A stretch of 64,000 bases of DNA from Paenibacillus agaridevorans (GCF_003112455.1 NZ_BDQX01000339.1:36534-100533), one strand, 5' to 3'. Shown: positions 50,969 to 60,334, counted from the stretch's first letter. The notes: generated by a model not told the origin, from the letters alone. Numbers and translations: made by a program.

Positions 50969-51895
50969 ATGCAGGAATGCATCATAGAGCTGAATCAGAT
51001 AAGCAAGGCTTATCGCTCGCGCACGGTGCTGCACCCGATCGATTTGCAGCTGTATCGAGGGGAAATCTTTGGACTTATCGGACGCAACGGAGCCGGAAAA
51101 TCGACGCTACTAAAGCTGCTCGGCGGGCTGATCTATCCGACTGGAGGCAGTATGCGCCTATTTGAGCGCTCGACTTGCGAGCAGCGCAGTCTGCATGAAC
51201 GAATGGGGCTGCTGGTGGAGAACCCCGGCCTGTACACGCAGCTGAGCGGGTTCGACAATATGGAGCTGCTGGCCGATGCCTACGGCATGAAGGCGCGCAA
51301 ACCCAGGATCGAGGAGTTGCTGGATCGCGTCGGCTTGGCCGACAGCAGCAGGCGTAAAGTCAAGGAATATTCGCTTGGGATGAAGCAGCGGCTCGGTATT
51401 GCTCTCGCGCTGCTAGGCAGCCCTGATGTACTGGTCTTGGACGAGCCGATCAACGGACTGGACCCGCAGGGCATTGTCGATATCCGGCATCTGCTGCTGG
51501 AGCTGAACAAGACGGGGCTGACGATCGTGATTGCCAGCCACATATTGGAGGAGCTGTCGAAGATGGCGACTCGGTTCGGCATTTTGCATGAGGGACGGAT
51601 GGTCGAAATCGTCTCGCGCGACGAACTGCTGCAGCAATGCGAGCAGCGCATTGAGATTCGGCTAACCGAGCCGGAGGCGGCGATCCCGATTCTGGAGGCG
51701 GAGCTGGGCATTCGTCGTTACAAGCTGCTTGATAGTCAGCTGTTGCAGGTGTATGACGAGCATGCCGAGCTGTACCAGATTCATGCCGCACTCGTGAAGG
51801 GCGGCGTCACGGTGCATGGCATCGCCAGGCAGCAGGTCAGCCTGGAGCAATATTTTCTGGAGCGTACCGGGAGCGGAGGTGTGCGGAATGCTTAA
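50969..51895 (+). CDS. ABC transporter ATP-binding protein (BcrA type)
   Basis: 308 residues from ATG 50969 (GGGAGGTG upstream); upstream in-frame starts overlap the response regulator and are rejected. Walker A GRNGAGKST, Q-loop ENPG, signature SLGMKQRLGIALALL, Walker B VLVLDEPINGLDPQG, H-loop SHIL. A C-terminal domain of about 85 residues follows. It pairs with the permease overlapping its end. Together with the kinase and regulator this is the layout of bacitracin- or lantibiotic-type self-protection and detoxification pumps. Confidence 0.9.
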   Translation: MQECIIELNQISKAYRSRTVLHPIDLQLYRGEIFGLIGRNGAGKSTLLKLLGGLIYPTGGSMRLFERSTCEQRSLHERMGLLVENPGLYTQLSGFDNMELLADAYGMKARKPRIEELLDRVGLADSSRRKVKEYSLGMKQRLGIALALLGSPDVLVLDEPINGLDPQGIVDIRHLLLELNKTGLTIVIASHILEELSKMATRFGILHEGRMVEIVSRDELLQQCEQRIEIRLTEPEAAIPILEAELGIRRYKLLDSQLLQVYDEHAELYQIHAALVKGGVTVHGIARQQVSLEQYFLERTGSGGVRNA

Positions 51896-52670
51896 TATAT
51901 TGCGAATGGACTTCCGGCGGTTTCGTAAAAACAACATGCTGCCCCTGCTATTGGCCGTGTTTTTCGCCTTTCAGTTGTTCGGAATATTTATGATGAGCCG
52001 TTATGCCGACAGCTACAGTGCCGGTGCCGGCCTTGGGCCGGGCTCGTTGAGCGCCAGCGAGTTTTTCCAATATATGCTGGCACAGCCGCCTTCATGGATG
52101 CTGCTGTATGTGGCTGTGTTCACGGTTCATTATACCTGGAGCGAACGCAGCGCAGGCTTCTACAAAAACTATATCTCCATGCGTCATGCGAGGGTATCGA
52201 GCGTGCTGGCAAAAGCGCTGCTGCTGGCGCTGTTTACGCTATTGTTGTTTGTCGCGGCGGTAGCGGCGAACGCGCTCGGGAGGCTGCTGTTTTTTGAGAA
52301 TGCGCCGACCGGCGAGCTGGGGCAATATGCGCTTCTGCTGCTGCTGCAATTTTTGCTGCATTGGGCATTTGCCGTGATGATGCTGTTCGTGGCGCTGGCG
52401 GCGCGCAGTCTGATCGCGGGGTTGATTATCGGGCTGCTGCTTGCGCTGAATCTTGTCGGCTATAGTCTGTCCGCGCTAGCCGCGTTGCTGCTGGGCGAGG
52501 ACGGGGCCGGCATCGCCTCATGGTGGCTGGTCAATCGAATCGTGCATCCGCTTGAGCTGGGGCAGGCAGGGGGGGCGGACATGTTGGAGCCGGCGATCGT
52601 CGCGCTGCTGTTTCTGCTGCTGTTCGGCGCGGCAGGTGCGGTGTTCAGACAGCGCGAGGATTTGCGTTAA
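51888..52670 (+). CDS. ABC transporter permease (BcrB type)
   Basis: 260 residues from ATG 51888 (GGAGGTG, spacing 6), overlapping the ATPase gene by 8 bases. Six hydrophobic segments (LLPLLLAVFFAFQLFGIFMM, MLLYVAVFTVHYTW, ALLLALFTLLLFVAAVAANAL, LLLLQFLLHWAFAVMMLFVALAA, LIAGLIIGLLLALNLVGYSL, IVALLFLLLFGAAGAVF). Its stop overlaps that of the converging kinase gene by two bases. Confidence 0.85.
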   Translation: MLNILRMDFRRFRKNNMLPLLLAVFFAFQLFGIFMMSRYADSYSAGAGLGPGSLSASEFFQYMLAQPPSWMLLYVAVFTVHYTWSERSAGFYKNYISMRHARVSSVLAKALLLALFTLLLFVAAVAANALGRLLFFENAPTGELGQYALLLLLQFLLHWAFAVMMLFVALAARSLIAGLIIGLLLALNLVGYSLSALAALLLGEDGAGIASWWLVNRIVHPLELGQAGGADMLEPAIVALLFLLLFGAAGAVFRQREDLR

Positions 52671-53608
52671 TCGGCCATTTCTTGCAATTCTTTCGTGAGG
52701 CTAGCCAGCGTCTTCGTTCGTTCATGGGATTCCTGTTGGTCGAATAAAAGCTGTTCTATCCATTCCCAAGTATCCTCTAGTCTGCGTCTTACCTGATAAA
52801 AACGCAGAACGTCGGGGATTAGGGCGAAATCAGGATGTCGTTTCCGATAGACGCTTAAAAATGTTTCATAATAAGGTTGATCAACAAGGAACATGAAATC
52901 CGCCTCGACGGGTGCCAGTCGCAATCCTTCCCAATCGATTAAGATAACCTGTTCTTTTGCTATCATCAGATTCCAGTTATGGAGGTCGGTATGGCATAGT
53001 ACATTTCGTAAGGGTCGTGGCAGCAAATCCCTTGATCGTTTTTCAATATCATCGATAAGTTCATTTAATTGTTCCGAATTCTGGTTTATCACTTCTCTTA
53101 CGTCTAATGGAGCAATCGATTGCCCATTGATAAGCTGCTTTAATTGACTGACAAAAGGAATGGAGAAATCTTCTTTAAGATGCTGCGTTTTAATTGGCAA
53201 CTGTTCGTCGTACGAGTGAAGCTCTGCAATTATGTTCGCTAATTGTACCACCTGATTGTCCGTTAAATCCCGGTTTCCAATTGTTTCTCCCTCGATGTAA
53301 TCATAGAGCAGAAAAATACCGTCAGCGTTAGAGCATTGGTAATTACCGCCTTTTGTTACGCGGGGAACGGGGATTTTTCCATTTAGACTGCTGTGTTGAT
53401 GAAGCCAGATCAGGACAGGGACATATTCGTTTATCAGGGCAGTCCATTTCGGAGTGGAAGCTCTGCTTTTCTCGTAAATTTTCAAGAAGTAAGGGCGGTT
53501 GCTCGCAATCATCTTGTAAGCAAGCGCGGACCAGCCGCCTTGTTGAGGCGTAAGGTGCGACACATTCAGCTCATAATGTTTATATATCGTTTCCTCAATC
53601 TTTTTCAT
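52667..53608 (-). CDS. Aminoglycoside-phosphotransferase-fold kinase
   Basis: 313 residues from ATG 53608 (GGAGAG upstream; an in-frame start at 53695 would add 29 residues). The APH fold shows KMIASNRPYFLKIYEK (ATP-binding lysine), the Brenner motif LCHTDLHNWNLM (catalytic D and N) and the metal-binding LIDWEGLRLAPVEADF. The E-G-L-R-L-A-P-V-E pattern recalls spectinomycin or macrolide kinases, but fructosamine- or choline-type substrates cannot be excluded. Confidence 0.82.
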   Translation of the reverse strand: MKKIEETIYKHYELNVSHLTPQQGGWSALAYKMIASNRPYFLKIYEKSRASTPKWTALINEYVPVLIWLHQHSSLNGKIPVPRVTKGGNYQCSNADGIFLLYDYIEGETIGNRDLTDNQVVQLANIIAELHSYDEQLPIKTQHLKEDFSIPFVSQLKQLINGQSIAPLDVREVINQNSEQLNELIDDIEKRSRDLLPRPLRNVLCHTDLHNWNLMIAKEQVILIDWEGLRLAPVEADFMFLVDQPYYETFLSVYRKRHPDFALIPDVLRFYQVRRRLEDTWEWIEQLLFDQQESHERTKTLASLTKELQEMAD

Positions 53609-53742
53609 AAGCTCTCCATTTGGGAAGTAATAGGCAGAAGCTGTTACATCTCCTTCTTTAGGGATAATTATAATTGCACGCCTGTTTATGTGCAACGAGG
53701 CTGCAGATAGTGTTGGAAGGCAATCGTTCGCATGAGGGGCTG

Positions 53743-54609
53743 ATGGATTTGGATAATTGGGAGAAGCAATTAATGGAGCAAAGGTTGGAACATGTGAGAG
53801 CGGAGATGGGGGAACTGTCCTTTCAGGAAGTTGACTTCATCACCACGGGTTGCGAAAAAGATGTTTTGATTTTGGATAAGAATACAGTAGTTGCTTTCTA
53901 TCGCAAAGGATTACAGGTTGAACGCTACAACGTACGACAAGAACTGATTCGGAGTTTAGCAAGGCAGACAGAGCCGGTTTTGCCTGAGTGTCTGTATTGT
54001 TCTCCAACCCAAACTTTTGTGGTGGAAAAATATGTGCCAGGTTCTCGAATTACACCTCATTATGTGGAAAAACATTTGGAAAGTGCACAACAAATAGGTC
54101 GACTAGTAGGAAGTTTTTTAAAACGACTTCATATGGCATCAGAACAAAAACTGGTTTTACAGACCGGTTTTGGAGAAGAAGTTCGGAATGATATGGTTGA
54201 AGGGGTTAAGTTGCTACAGTCCAAACTGTCACAATCAGAGATGGAGCAAGTGAAGGACTTTCTTAAAAATTATTATGAAATTTCGGCATCGGTTCGGACA
54301 TGTATTGTACATGGGGATTTCCACTATGATAATATTCTGTGGGATGAGAGTACCGGTCGGATTGGAATTATAGATTTTAGCGAAGCGGGAAGAGAAGACC
54401 CCGCATTGGATTTTATGTATATGGCTTATTATCCTATAGAATTCAGGCGCGCGGTATTTGAGGAGTATGGTTCAGCAGATACAAAACTATATGAAAGAAG
54501 CCAAATGTACGATAGAATCTATGGTTTGTATGATATGATCGAAAATATTCAGGGAAATCCCAGGAAACCAAGCTTTGAAAAAGGGTACACAAGATTTTTC
54601 ACCACTTAA
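53743..54609 (+). CDS. Second aminoglycoside-phosphotransferase-fold kinase
   Basis: 288 residues from ATG 53743 (GAGGGG just upstream; GTG 53710 is an alternative). Brenner motif CIVHGDFHYDNILW, metal motif IGIIDFSEAGREDPALDFMYM. Architecture and size are those of the APH(2'')/kanamycin-kinase-like group, though the substrate is not predictable. A+T-richer than its neighbours, and divergent from the kinase at 52667, which suggests separate acquisition. Confidence 0.8.
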   Translation: MDLDNWEKQLMEQRLEHVRAEMGELSFQEVDFITTGCEKDVLILDKNTVVAFYRKGLQVERYNVRQELIRSLARQTEPVLPECLYCSPTQTFVVEKYVPGSRITPHYVEKHLESAQQIGRLVGSFLKRLHMASEQKLVLQTGFGEEVRNDMVEGVKLLQSKLSQSEMEQVKDFLKNYYEISASVRTCIVHGDFHYDNILWDESTGRIGIIDFSEAGREDPALDFMYMAYYPIEFRRAVFEEYGSADTKLYERSQMYDRIYGLYDMIENIQGNPRKPSFEKGYTRFFTT

Positions 54610-54680
54610 GAAAGTATAGGCTTTCGGAATCGCTCCAGCATAACCGCTGCTTGTGCGCGCGTCGCCGTTTCTGTCGGCCC
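54606..54680 (-). pseudogene. SLH-domain C-terminal remnant
   Basis: On the minus strand 24 codons read GPTETATRAQAAVMLERFRK and end PILS-stop, a typical end of an SLH repeat (TRAQAAVML). The rest of the gene is missing: upstream sequence is the RibD-like gene on the other strand. It shows that an SLH gene was cut here. Confidence 0.65.
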
Positions 54681-54719
54681 TAGTTAGTTTGCGATCTATA
54701 ATTCGAGGAGGATTTGAAA

Positions 54720-55274
54720 ATGACAAAAGTAGTCTTCGGTATGACGATGTCGCTTGATGGATTCATTAATGACGCGGATGGCAGTGTCGCCTTGCTCTAT
54801 CCTGATATGATAGAGCTTGGCCAGACCGACCTGATGCAGGAGTGGATTGACACAACCGGGGCTGCAGTTATGGGGCGCAGAACCTTTGGAATGGCTAGTG
54901 ATCCTGATGGCTACGCCGATGGTTATGAGTTTCAAGTACCCATTTTTGTTATTACTGAGCAAGCGCCGGAGAAAAAACCAAAAGAAAACGGCCGTATAAG
55001 TTTTACGTTCGTAGATAATGTCGAAGCTGCGATTCAGCAAGCCAAACAAGCCGCAGGGGAAAAAGATGTCACGGTTGTGGGCGGCCCGAGCGTCGGCCAA
55101 CAATTGCTAAAGGCCGGTCTTGTGGATGAATTGCAAATTGGCATTATGCCTGTTTTGCTTGGCGAGGGGCAGCGGCTTTTTGAGCATCTTGAAGGCATGA
55201 AGATCGTGCTCAAGAAGACAAGGGTCGTTGAAACGGGCCAGCGTACTGACATGTGGTTTACAATTGAAAAGTAA
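54720..55274 (+). CDS. Dihydrofolate-reductase-fold (RibD C-terminal-like) protein
   Basis: 184 residues from ATG 54720 (GAGGAGGAT, spacing about 7). MTKVVFGMTMSLDGFINDADGS, AAVMGRRTFGM, VTVVGGPSVGQQLLKAGLVDELQIGIMPVLLGEGQRLF are the family marks of NADPH-binding reductases related to RibD and dihydrofolate reductase (YwjB/YyaP group). Substrate unknown. Confidence 0.88.
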   Translation: MTKVVFGMTMSLDGFINDADGSVALLYPDMIELGQTDLMQEWIDTTGAAVMGRRTFGMASDPDGYADGYEFQVPIFVITEQAPEKKPKENGRISFTFVDNVEAAIQQAKQAAGEKDVTVVGGPSVGQQLLKAGLVDELQIGIMPVLLGEGQRLFEHLEGMKIVLKKTRVVETGQRTDMWFTIEK

Positions 55275-55349
55275 TGGCTGACCGGTAACGGAAATGCGGG
55301 ACCTTATCGATAAATGCTGCAGCCGCTATTAAAATTGCGCATTTCCCAG

Positions 55350-55375
55350 GTCCGCGAGGCTTATTCCTCGCGGAC
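55350..55375 (-). terminator. Hairpin overlapping the end of the queuosine transporter gene
   Basis: GTCCGCGAGG (55350-55359) and CCTCGCGGAC (55366-55375) form a perfect 10-bp stem around the stop codon (minus strand), so the last codons VREE are inside the stem. Confidence 0.65.
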
Positions 55376-56053
55376 TTTCATATTTCTTGCCCAATAGAGC
55401 ACCGGCGTGGCCAGGAACGAAATGAGCAGCTTCAGCAGATACGTCGTCAAAAAGATTTGGATCCAAATGTCGAAGGCATGCACCTTGTAAAAAGCGATCG
55501 TGCAAAACACGAGCGAATCGACGAATTGGCTCACAAGCGAGCTGCCGTTGATCCGGATCCAAAACTGATTGCGCACCGGGAACTTCGTCTTTAGGTAGCT
55601 AAAGACCCGAACGTCCAGAAACTGGCTGACAAAGTAGGCGCACATGCTGCCGGCCGCGACCTGCGGCAAGAAGCCAAAGAGCGCCTTCATCGGCTCGTGC
55701 GCGAAGTCATCGGCTTGCGGCACGAAGCCGAGCGTCATCTGCATCAGAATCGTGGACGCAATGAGCGTAAAGAAGCCGAACCATACGGCTTGCTTGGCCG
55801 ATTGCCGGCCGTACTTTTCATTAAGCAGATCCGTCGACATATAGATGGACGTGTAGATCGTATTGCCCAGCGTCATGACGATGCCGAACGTGCCAATGGA
55901 CATCTCTATCGTTTTGGCGACCTGGATATTGGCGATCACGGTGGCAAAGCCAATCCAGGCGTATAGTCCTTTCTTGCCGAACATGCGATAGCACAGCAGG
56001 AAAAGGCCAAAGTGGACGAGCATAAAAAGCACGCCCCACAACAAATTGAACAT
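55361..56053 (-). CDS. Queuosine precursor transporter (YhhQ/COG1738 family)
   Basis: 230 residues, six or more transmembrane helices. The family core ATVIANIQVAKTIEMSIGTFGIVMTLGNTIYTSIYMSTDLLNEKYGRQSAKQAVW is unmistakable, as is the C-terminal SSLVSQFVDSLVFCTIAFY. It imports 7-cyano-7-deazaguanine or a related queuosine precursor for tRNA modification. A preQ1-I riboswitch lies directly before the start codon, in accord with this function. Confidence 0.93.
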   Translation of the reverse strand: MFNLLWGVLFMLVHFGLFLLCYRMFGKKGLYAWIGFATVIANIQVAKTIEMSIGTFGIVMTLGNTIYTSIYMSTDLLNEKYGRQSAKQAVWFGFFTLIASTILMQMTLGFVPQADDFAHEPMKALFGFLPQVAAGSMCAYFVSQFLDVRVFSYLKTKFPVRNQFWIRINGSSLVSQFVDSLVFCTIAFYKVHAFDIWIQIFLTTYLLKLLISFLATPVLYWARNMKVREE

Positions 56054-56059
56054 GACAAA

Positions 56060-56106
56060 AAGGCCTCCTTAGTTTTGGTAACGCGGGATGGTTACGAACC
56101 GCGACT
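56060..56106 (-). promoter_or_regulatory. preQ1-I riboswitch of the queuosine transporter
   Basis: On the minus strand a stem CGCGG/CCGCG (56103-56099 with 56086-56082) encloses the loop TTCGTAACCATC, followed after TTACC by AAAACTAAGGAGG (56076-56064). The A-rich tail that docks into the stem and the conserved AACTAAGGAGG with the ribosome site inside it match the preQ1-I class. Binding of preQ1 should hide the ribosome site. Confidence 0.9.
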
Positions 56107-56245
56107 GACGATATAGACAGCCACTATCCTAACAGTTTTTCCCGAGATTGAAAAGCTAAATCTGAAAGGGTTGACTTCAGTAATTTATGGTAAAATATTA
56201 GGAGTGAACAGCCAATTCTATTTCGAATAATGGAGGCGCTTACCT

Positions 56246-57406
56246 ATGGAGCAGCAGTTGCAGCAAGAGGGATACTTTGGAGAGTTTGGGGGCAGTTTCG
56301 TCCCGCCGGAATTGCAGGAGGTGCTGAGTTACCTGAGCGACCAATTCTACAAGCTGAAAGACGATCCGGAATTTAAGGAGGAGCTGCGCTATTACCTGAG
56401 CGAATACGTTGGCCGCGAGAATCCGCTGACGTATGCGGAGCGGTTATCCAAGGCTTGGGGCGGACCGAAGATTTATTTGAAGCGCGAGGACCTCAACCAC
56501 ACCGGAGCGCACAAAATCAACAACGCGATCGGCCAGATACTGCTTGCCAAGCGTATGGGCGCCAAGCGGATTATCGCGGAGACCGGCGCGGGCCAGCACG
56601 GCGTAGCTACGGCAACGGCCTGCGCGATGTTTAACATGGAATGCGTCATCTACATGGGAGCCGAGGATACGCGCAGGCAGGCGCTTAACGTGTTCCGCAT
56701 GGAGCTGCTCGGCGCAACCGTCGTACCGGTCGACAAGGGACAAGGACGGTTGAAGGACGCCGTAGACGAAGCGCTCGGCGATCTGGTCCGCAATTACAAG
56801 AACACGTTTTATCTGCTGGGCTCCGCGGTTGGTCCGCATCCGTTCCCGACGATGGTCAAGCACTTTCAGGCCGTTGTTAGCGAAGAATCGAAGCGGCAGA
56901 TTGTGGAGAAAGAGGGACGTTTGCCGGATGCAGTGGTGGCTTGCGTGGGCGGAGGCAGCAACGCGATTGGCGCATTCGCGCACTACATTGACGAGCCGAC
57001 CGTTCGTTTAATCGGCGTTGAACCCGATCAAGCACCGTCCTTAACCCAAGGTGTACCGAGTATTATTCACGGCTTCAAGTGTCTGGTGCTGCTGGACGAG
57101 AACGGCGAGCCGCAAAAAACCTATTCCATCGCCGCGGGACTCGACTATCCGGGCATTGGGCCGGAGCATAGCCACCTCAAGGTGACGGGTCGGGCAGAAT
57201 ACGCAACGGTCACCAATGAGGAAGTGCTGGAAGCATTCCAGGAATTATCCCGCACGGAAGGAATCATTCCTGCCCTGGAGAGCGCTCATGCGATTGCTTA
57301 CGCGAAGAAGCTGGCTCCGACAATGGACCAGAATCAAATTATTATCATTAATTTGTCTGGCCGGGGAGATAAGGATGTCGAGCAAGTTTATCAAATGCTT
57401 AAGTAG
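56246..57406 (+). CDS. trpB: Tryptophan synthase beta chain, stand-alone
   Basis: 386 residues. It condenses indole and serine to tryptophan. The PLP lysine is K90 ([10 protein letters not shown]); the substrate loop [16 protein letters not shown], the phosphate-binding GGGSNAIG and the C-terminal [11 protein letters not shown] are intact. No trpA or other trp genes are adjacent, so it is separate from the usual trp operon or a second copy. TTGACT (56171-56176) precedes A+T-rich -10-like sequence. TGGAGGCG precedes ATG 56246. Confidence 0.95.
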   Translation: MEQQLQQEGYFGEFGGSFVPPELQEVLSYLSDQFYKLKDDPEFKEELRYYLSEYVGRENPLTYAERLSKAWGGPKIYLKREDLNHTGAHKINNAIGQILLAKRMGAKRIIAETGAGQHGVATATACAMFNMECVIYMGAEDTRRQALNVFRMELLGATVVPVDKGQGRLKDAVDEALGDLVRNYKNTFYLLGSAVGPHPFPTMVKHFQAVVSEESKRQIVEKEGRLPDAVVACVGGGSNAIGAFAHYIDEPTVRLIGVEPDQAPSLTQGVPSIIHGFKCLVLLDENGEPQKTYSIAAGLDYPGIGPEHSHLKVTGRAEYATVTNEEVLEAFQELSRTEGIIPALESAHAIAYAKKLAPTMDQNQIIIINLSGRGDKDVEQVYQMLK

Positions 57407-57424
57407 GCGATAGGGGCTGACCAA

Positions 57425-57799
57425 ATGTTCGCGATCGCGGGCGCCGTCTTATTCGCGGTAGTTGCCATTATGACGATTTTGGTAGCTTTCGGACTGCCTC
57501 TGGGAGAGTTTACGATGGGCGGAAAATATAAGGTGCTGCCCGTTCGGCTCAGATATGCCGCCGTTATTTCATTTATCGTTCAGTTGTTTGCGATTGTCGT
57601 TATCTTGCAGGCTGGAGGGTGGTTGCCATTTTGGTTTTCCGAAACGGCGACCAAGTATATTTGCATGTTTTTTGCCGCTTATTTGTCACTGAATACAGTG
57701 GCGAATCTATTTTCCGTCAGCAAAAAGGAAAAATATGCGGCAACCCCGCTGTCCGCTGCAGCGGCTATCTGTTTCTGGATGGAGTCGATTCGCATGTAG
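57425..57799 (+). CDS. Small membrane protein of unknown function
   Basis: 124 residues with four hydrophobic segments (FAIAGAVLFAVVAIMTILVAFG, AAVISFIVQLFAIVVILQAGG, YICMFFAAYLSLNTVANLF, SAAAAICFWMESI). It begins 18 bases after trpB (GATAGGGGC before the ATG) and is probably co-transcribed. No family recognised. Confidence 0.75.
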   Translation: MFAIAGAVLFAVVAIMTILVAFGLPLGEFTMGGKYKVLPVRLRYAAVISFIVQLFAIVVILQAGGWLPFWFSETATKYICMFFAAYLSLNTVANLFSVSKKEKYAATPLSAAAAICFWMESIRM

Positions 57800-57886
57800 G
57801 GATCTTGCACGTGATAAATGCTCCGACTTCTAGTAAGCTAGTCATATAGGCATATTGTGCTATAACCGTTAGAAGGGAGCTTTTAC

Positions 57887-59749
57887 GTGAACGGTCCTAT
57901 GATTCTCACTTTATCCGTACTAGCCGTTGCGTCTGTTTTGTTCATCTCCGGGAAAGTGCGTTCCGATTTGGTTGCCATCGGAGCGCTAATCGTTTTAATG
58001 CTGTTTAACATTCTCACGCCAGCCGAAGCGTTGTCCGGCTTCGCCAATTCGGTCGTCATCATGATGATCGGGTTATTCATTGTAGGCGGCGGTATCTTCC
58101 AAACGGGGCTCGCGAACATGGTCAGCAGGAAGATGCTGAAGCTGGCGGGGACGAACGAGACTCGGATGCTCGTCATGATTATGGTCGTCACGGCTGCCAT
58201 TGGAGCGTTCGTGAGCAATACGGGGACGATCGCCGTCATGATGCCCATTGTCGTGAGCCTTGCGATGAGCGCGAAGACGAATCCGGGCAGGCTGCTCATG
58301 CCGCTTGCTTTTGCCAGCAGCATGGGCGGGATGCTCACTTTAATCGGAACTCCGCCCAATATGGTCATTCAAGAGGTATTGTCGGGAAGCGGATATAACG
58401 GAATATCCTTTTTTACGTATACGCCGATCGGTCTCGTATGTATTGCGGTCGGGATTGTCTCGATGCTGTTCCTCCGCAGGTTTCTGCCGCAGAACGAAAA
58501 GGATGAAGGCGACCGGCGGACGGGACGTTCGCTTAAGGATCTGGCGAAGAAGTACCAGCTTACGCAGAACCTTTATCGCGTGCAAGTGAGTCCGCACTCC
58601 CCGATTCGTTTCAAGACGTTGCAAGAACTGAATATATCTGCTCGACATGCGTTAAACGTAATCGAGATCAGGCGAAAGATATCGGCCAAGAACCAATTTT
58701 TTAAAACGATCAACCAAGAAGTCGCCGGATCGCATACGATCATCCAGGAAGAGGATATTATGTACGTTTACGGTGCCTTCGAGCGGGTGGAGGAGTTCGC
58801 CCGGGAGTTCGACCTGACGATGCTTGATCATCAAGTCTCGGAAAACAAACGGGCATCGGGAACAGAACTGTTTGCGACGGAAGATGTCGGCATCGCCGAA
58901 GTCATGCTGACGCCTACGTCCGGGCTTATTAACAGACTCGTCAAACAATCCGGCTTCCGGGAGAAGTATCGCTTGAACATACTCGGGATTCAACGACAAG
59001 ATCAATATCTTCTCCATAATTTGAAAGAAGAGAAAATGCGCTTCGGCGATGCCCTGCTCGTGCAGGGGACGTGGAAGGATATCGCGAGGCTCGCGAACGA
59101 ATCGGATGTCGTCGTTGTAGGGCAACCGATTGAGGAATCCCGCAAAGTGACGATGGACAATAAAGCGCCAATCGCGGCGGGTATCATGCTACTGATGGTC
59201 GTGCTGCTGGTATCGGATTTCATTCCCGCAGTGGCGTCAATCATGATCGCGGCTGTCCTGATGATTGTGTTCGGTTGCGTGAGAAGCATGGAGGAAGGGT
59301 ACAAAACGATCAATTGGGAGAGCGTTGTGCTGATCGGCGGCATGATTCCAATGTCGATCGCGATCGAAAAGACGGGCGCCGCGGCGCTGTTGTCCGAAGG
59401 AATGGTAGGCGCGTTAGGCGGCTACGGTCCCATGGTCTTGCTTGCGGGCGTCTACTTTACGACTTCGCTTCTTACATTGTTCATCAGCAATACGGCATGT
59501 GCCGTCCTGTTCGCGCCTATAGCCCTTTCTGCGGCGCTTCAGCTTGACGCCAATCCGTATCCGTTTCTGTTCGCGGTATCGATCGGAGCCAGCATGTGTT
59601 TCGCTTCGCCCTTTTCCACGCCGCCCAATGCGCTTGTCATGTCGGCTGGACGTTATCGTTTCTCTCATTATCTCAAGGTTGGATTGCCGCTGCAGGTCAT
59701 AATGGGCATCGTAATGGTGGCCGTGCTTCCGTTGTTTTTTCCGTTGTAA
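57887..59749 (+). CDS. SLC13/ArsB-superfamily transporter with two RCK-C (TrkA-C) domains
   Basis: 620 residues from GTG 57887 (AGAAGGGAG upstream). Two membrane halves: about 1-200 (VVIMMIGLFIVGGGIFQTGLANMVSR, FVSNTGTIAVMMPIVVSLA, GGMLTLIGTPPNMVI) and about 420-620 (FISNTACAVLFAPIALSAA, CFASPFSTPPNALVMSAG). Between them lie two TrkA-C-like domains (LLVQGTWKDIARLANESDVVVVG). The S-N-T and T-P-P-N motifs are those of the dicarboxylate/sulfate sodium symporters. Cargo (anion, dicarboxylate or sulfate) cannot be fixed. Confidence 0.9.
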   Translation: MNGPMILTLSVLAVASVLFISGKVRSDLVAIGALIVLMLFNILTPAEALSGFANSVVIMMIGLFIVGGGIFQTGLANMVSRKMLKLAGTNETRMLVMIMVVTAAIGAFVSNTGTIAVMMPIVVSLAMSAKTNPGRLLMPLAFASSMGGMLTLIGTPPNMVIQEVLSGSGYNGISFFTYTPIGLVCIAVGIVSMLFLRRFLPQNEKDEGDRRTGRSLKDLAKKYQLTQNLYRVQVSPHSPIRFKTLQELNISARHALNVIEIRRKISAKNQFFKTINQEVAGSHTIIQEEDIMYVYGAFERVEEFAREFDLTMLDHQVSENKRASGTELFATEDVGIAEVMLTPTSGLINRLVKQSGFREKYRLNILGIQRQDQYLLHNLKEEKMRFGDALLVQGTWKDIARLANESDVVVVGQPIEESRKVTMDNKAPIAAGIMLLMVVLLVSDFIPAVASIMIAAVLMIVFGCVRSMEEGYKTINWESVVLIGGMIPMSIAIEKTGAAALLSEGMVGALGGYGPMVLLAGVYFTTSLLTLFISNTACAVLFAPIALSAALQLDANPYPFLFAVSIGASMCFASPFSTPPNALVMSAGRYRFSHYLKVGLPLQVIMGIVMVAVLPLFFPL

Positions 59750-59835
59750 AGCACCGATGAATTCTTCCCGGTTGATTCGTCTATAACTATGAAGGCAGAA
59801 ATAGATGATCAAACAAACTCAAGGAGGAATAATCG

Positions 59836-60258
59836 ATGACCGTAAAACTTACACCGTACATTACTTTGGAAGGCAACACCAAGGAAGCCATCACGTTTTA
59901 TGAACAAACAATCGGAGCGGAGGTACTTTCCATCCTGACCTATGGAGATATGCCGGACATGCCGGATACATTCTCCGAAAATCTCAAGGACCTTGTGGCA
60001 CATGCCAAGCTGCGAGTTGGCGAATCCGAGCTTATGTTCTCGGATACTCCCGGCGGTTCGGCAATTGAAGCGGGCAAAAGAGTCACGATCTGCATCACGA
60101 CGAACGACGTGGAGCATTCCAGACGAATCTTTGAAGCATTGCGGCAAGGCGGGCAAGTAAACATGCCTTTCAGCGAAGAGGCTTTCAGCCCCGGCTTCGG
60201 CGATGTGACGGATAAATTCGGCGTGACCTTTCAAATTTATACGGAAATTCCGGGCTGA
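59836..60258 (+). CDS. VOC-family protein (PhnB/glyoxalase-like)
   Basis: 140 residues of two beta-alpha-beta-beta-beta units: LTPYITLEGNTKEAITFYEQTIGAEVLSILTYGDMP and VTICITTNDVEHSRRIFEALRQGGQVNMPFSEEAFSPGFGDVTDKFGVTFQIYTE. This is the DUF1338/PhnB-like subgroup of small bacterial VOC proteins; activity unknown. AAGGAGGAAT precedes ATG 59836. Confidence 0.88.
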   Translation: MTVKLTPYITLEGNTKEAITFYEQTIGAEVLSILTYGDMPDMPDTFSENLKDLVAHAKLRVGESELMFSDTPGGSAIEAGKRVTICITTNDVEHSRRIFEALRQGGQVNMPFSEEAFSPGFGDVTDKFGVTFQIYTEIPG

Positions 60259-60301
60259 ATTTCAGGATGCTGAAAGAACGAGCCGCTTTTCACGCCTGCG
60301 A

Positions 60302-60326
60302 GGGGCTGTCACTAAGGGACAGCCCC
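60302..60326. terminator. Bidirectional terminator between VOC and dehalogenase genes
   Basis: GGGGCTGTC (60302-60310) and GACAGCCCC (60318-60326) form a perfect 9-bp stem with a 7-base loop between two converging genes. Confidence 0.75.
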
Positions 60327-60334
60327 CTTGCAGG

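Noticed and set aside
60302-60326. IS end at GGGGCTGTC
   Set aside because: The inverted partner is 7 bases away and forms an ordinary terminator between converging genes.
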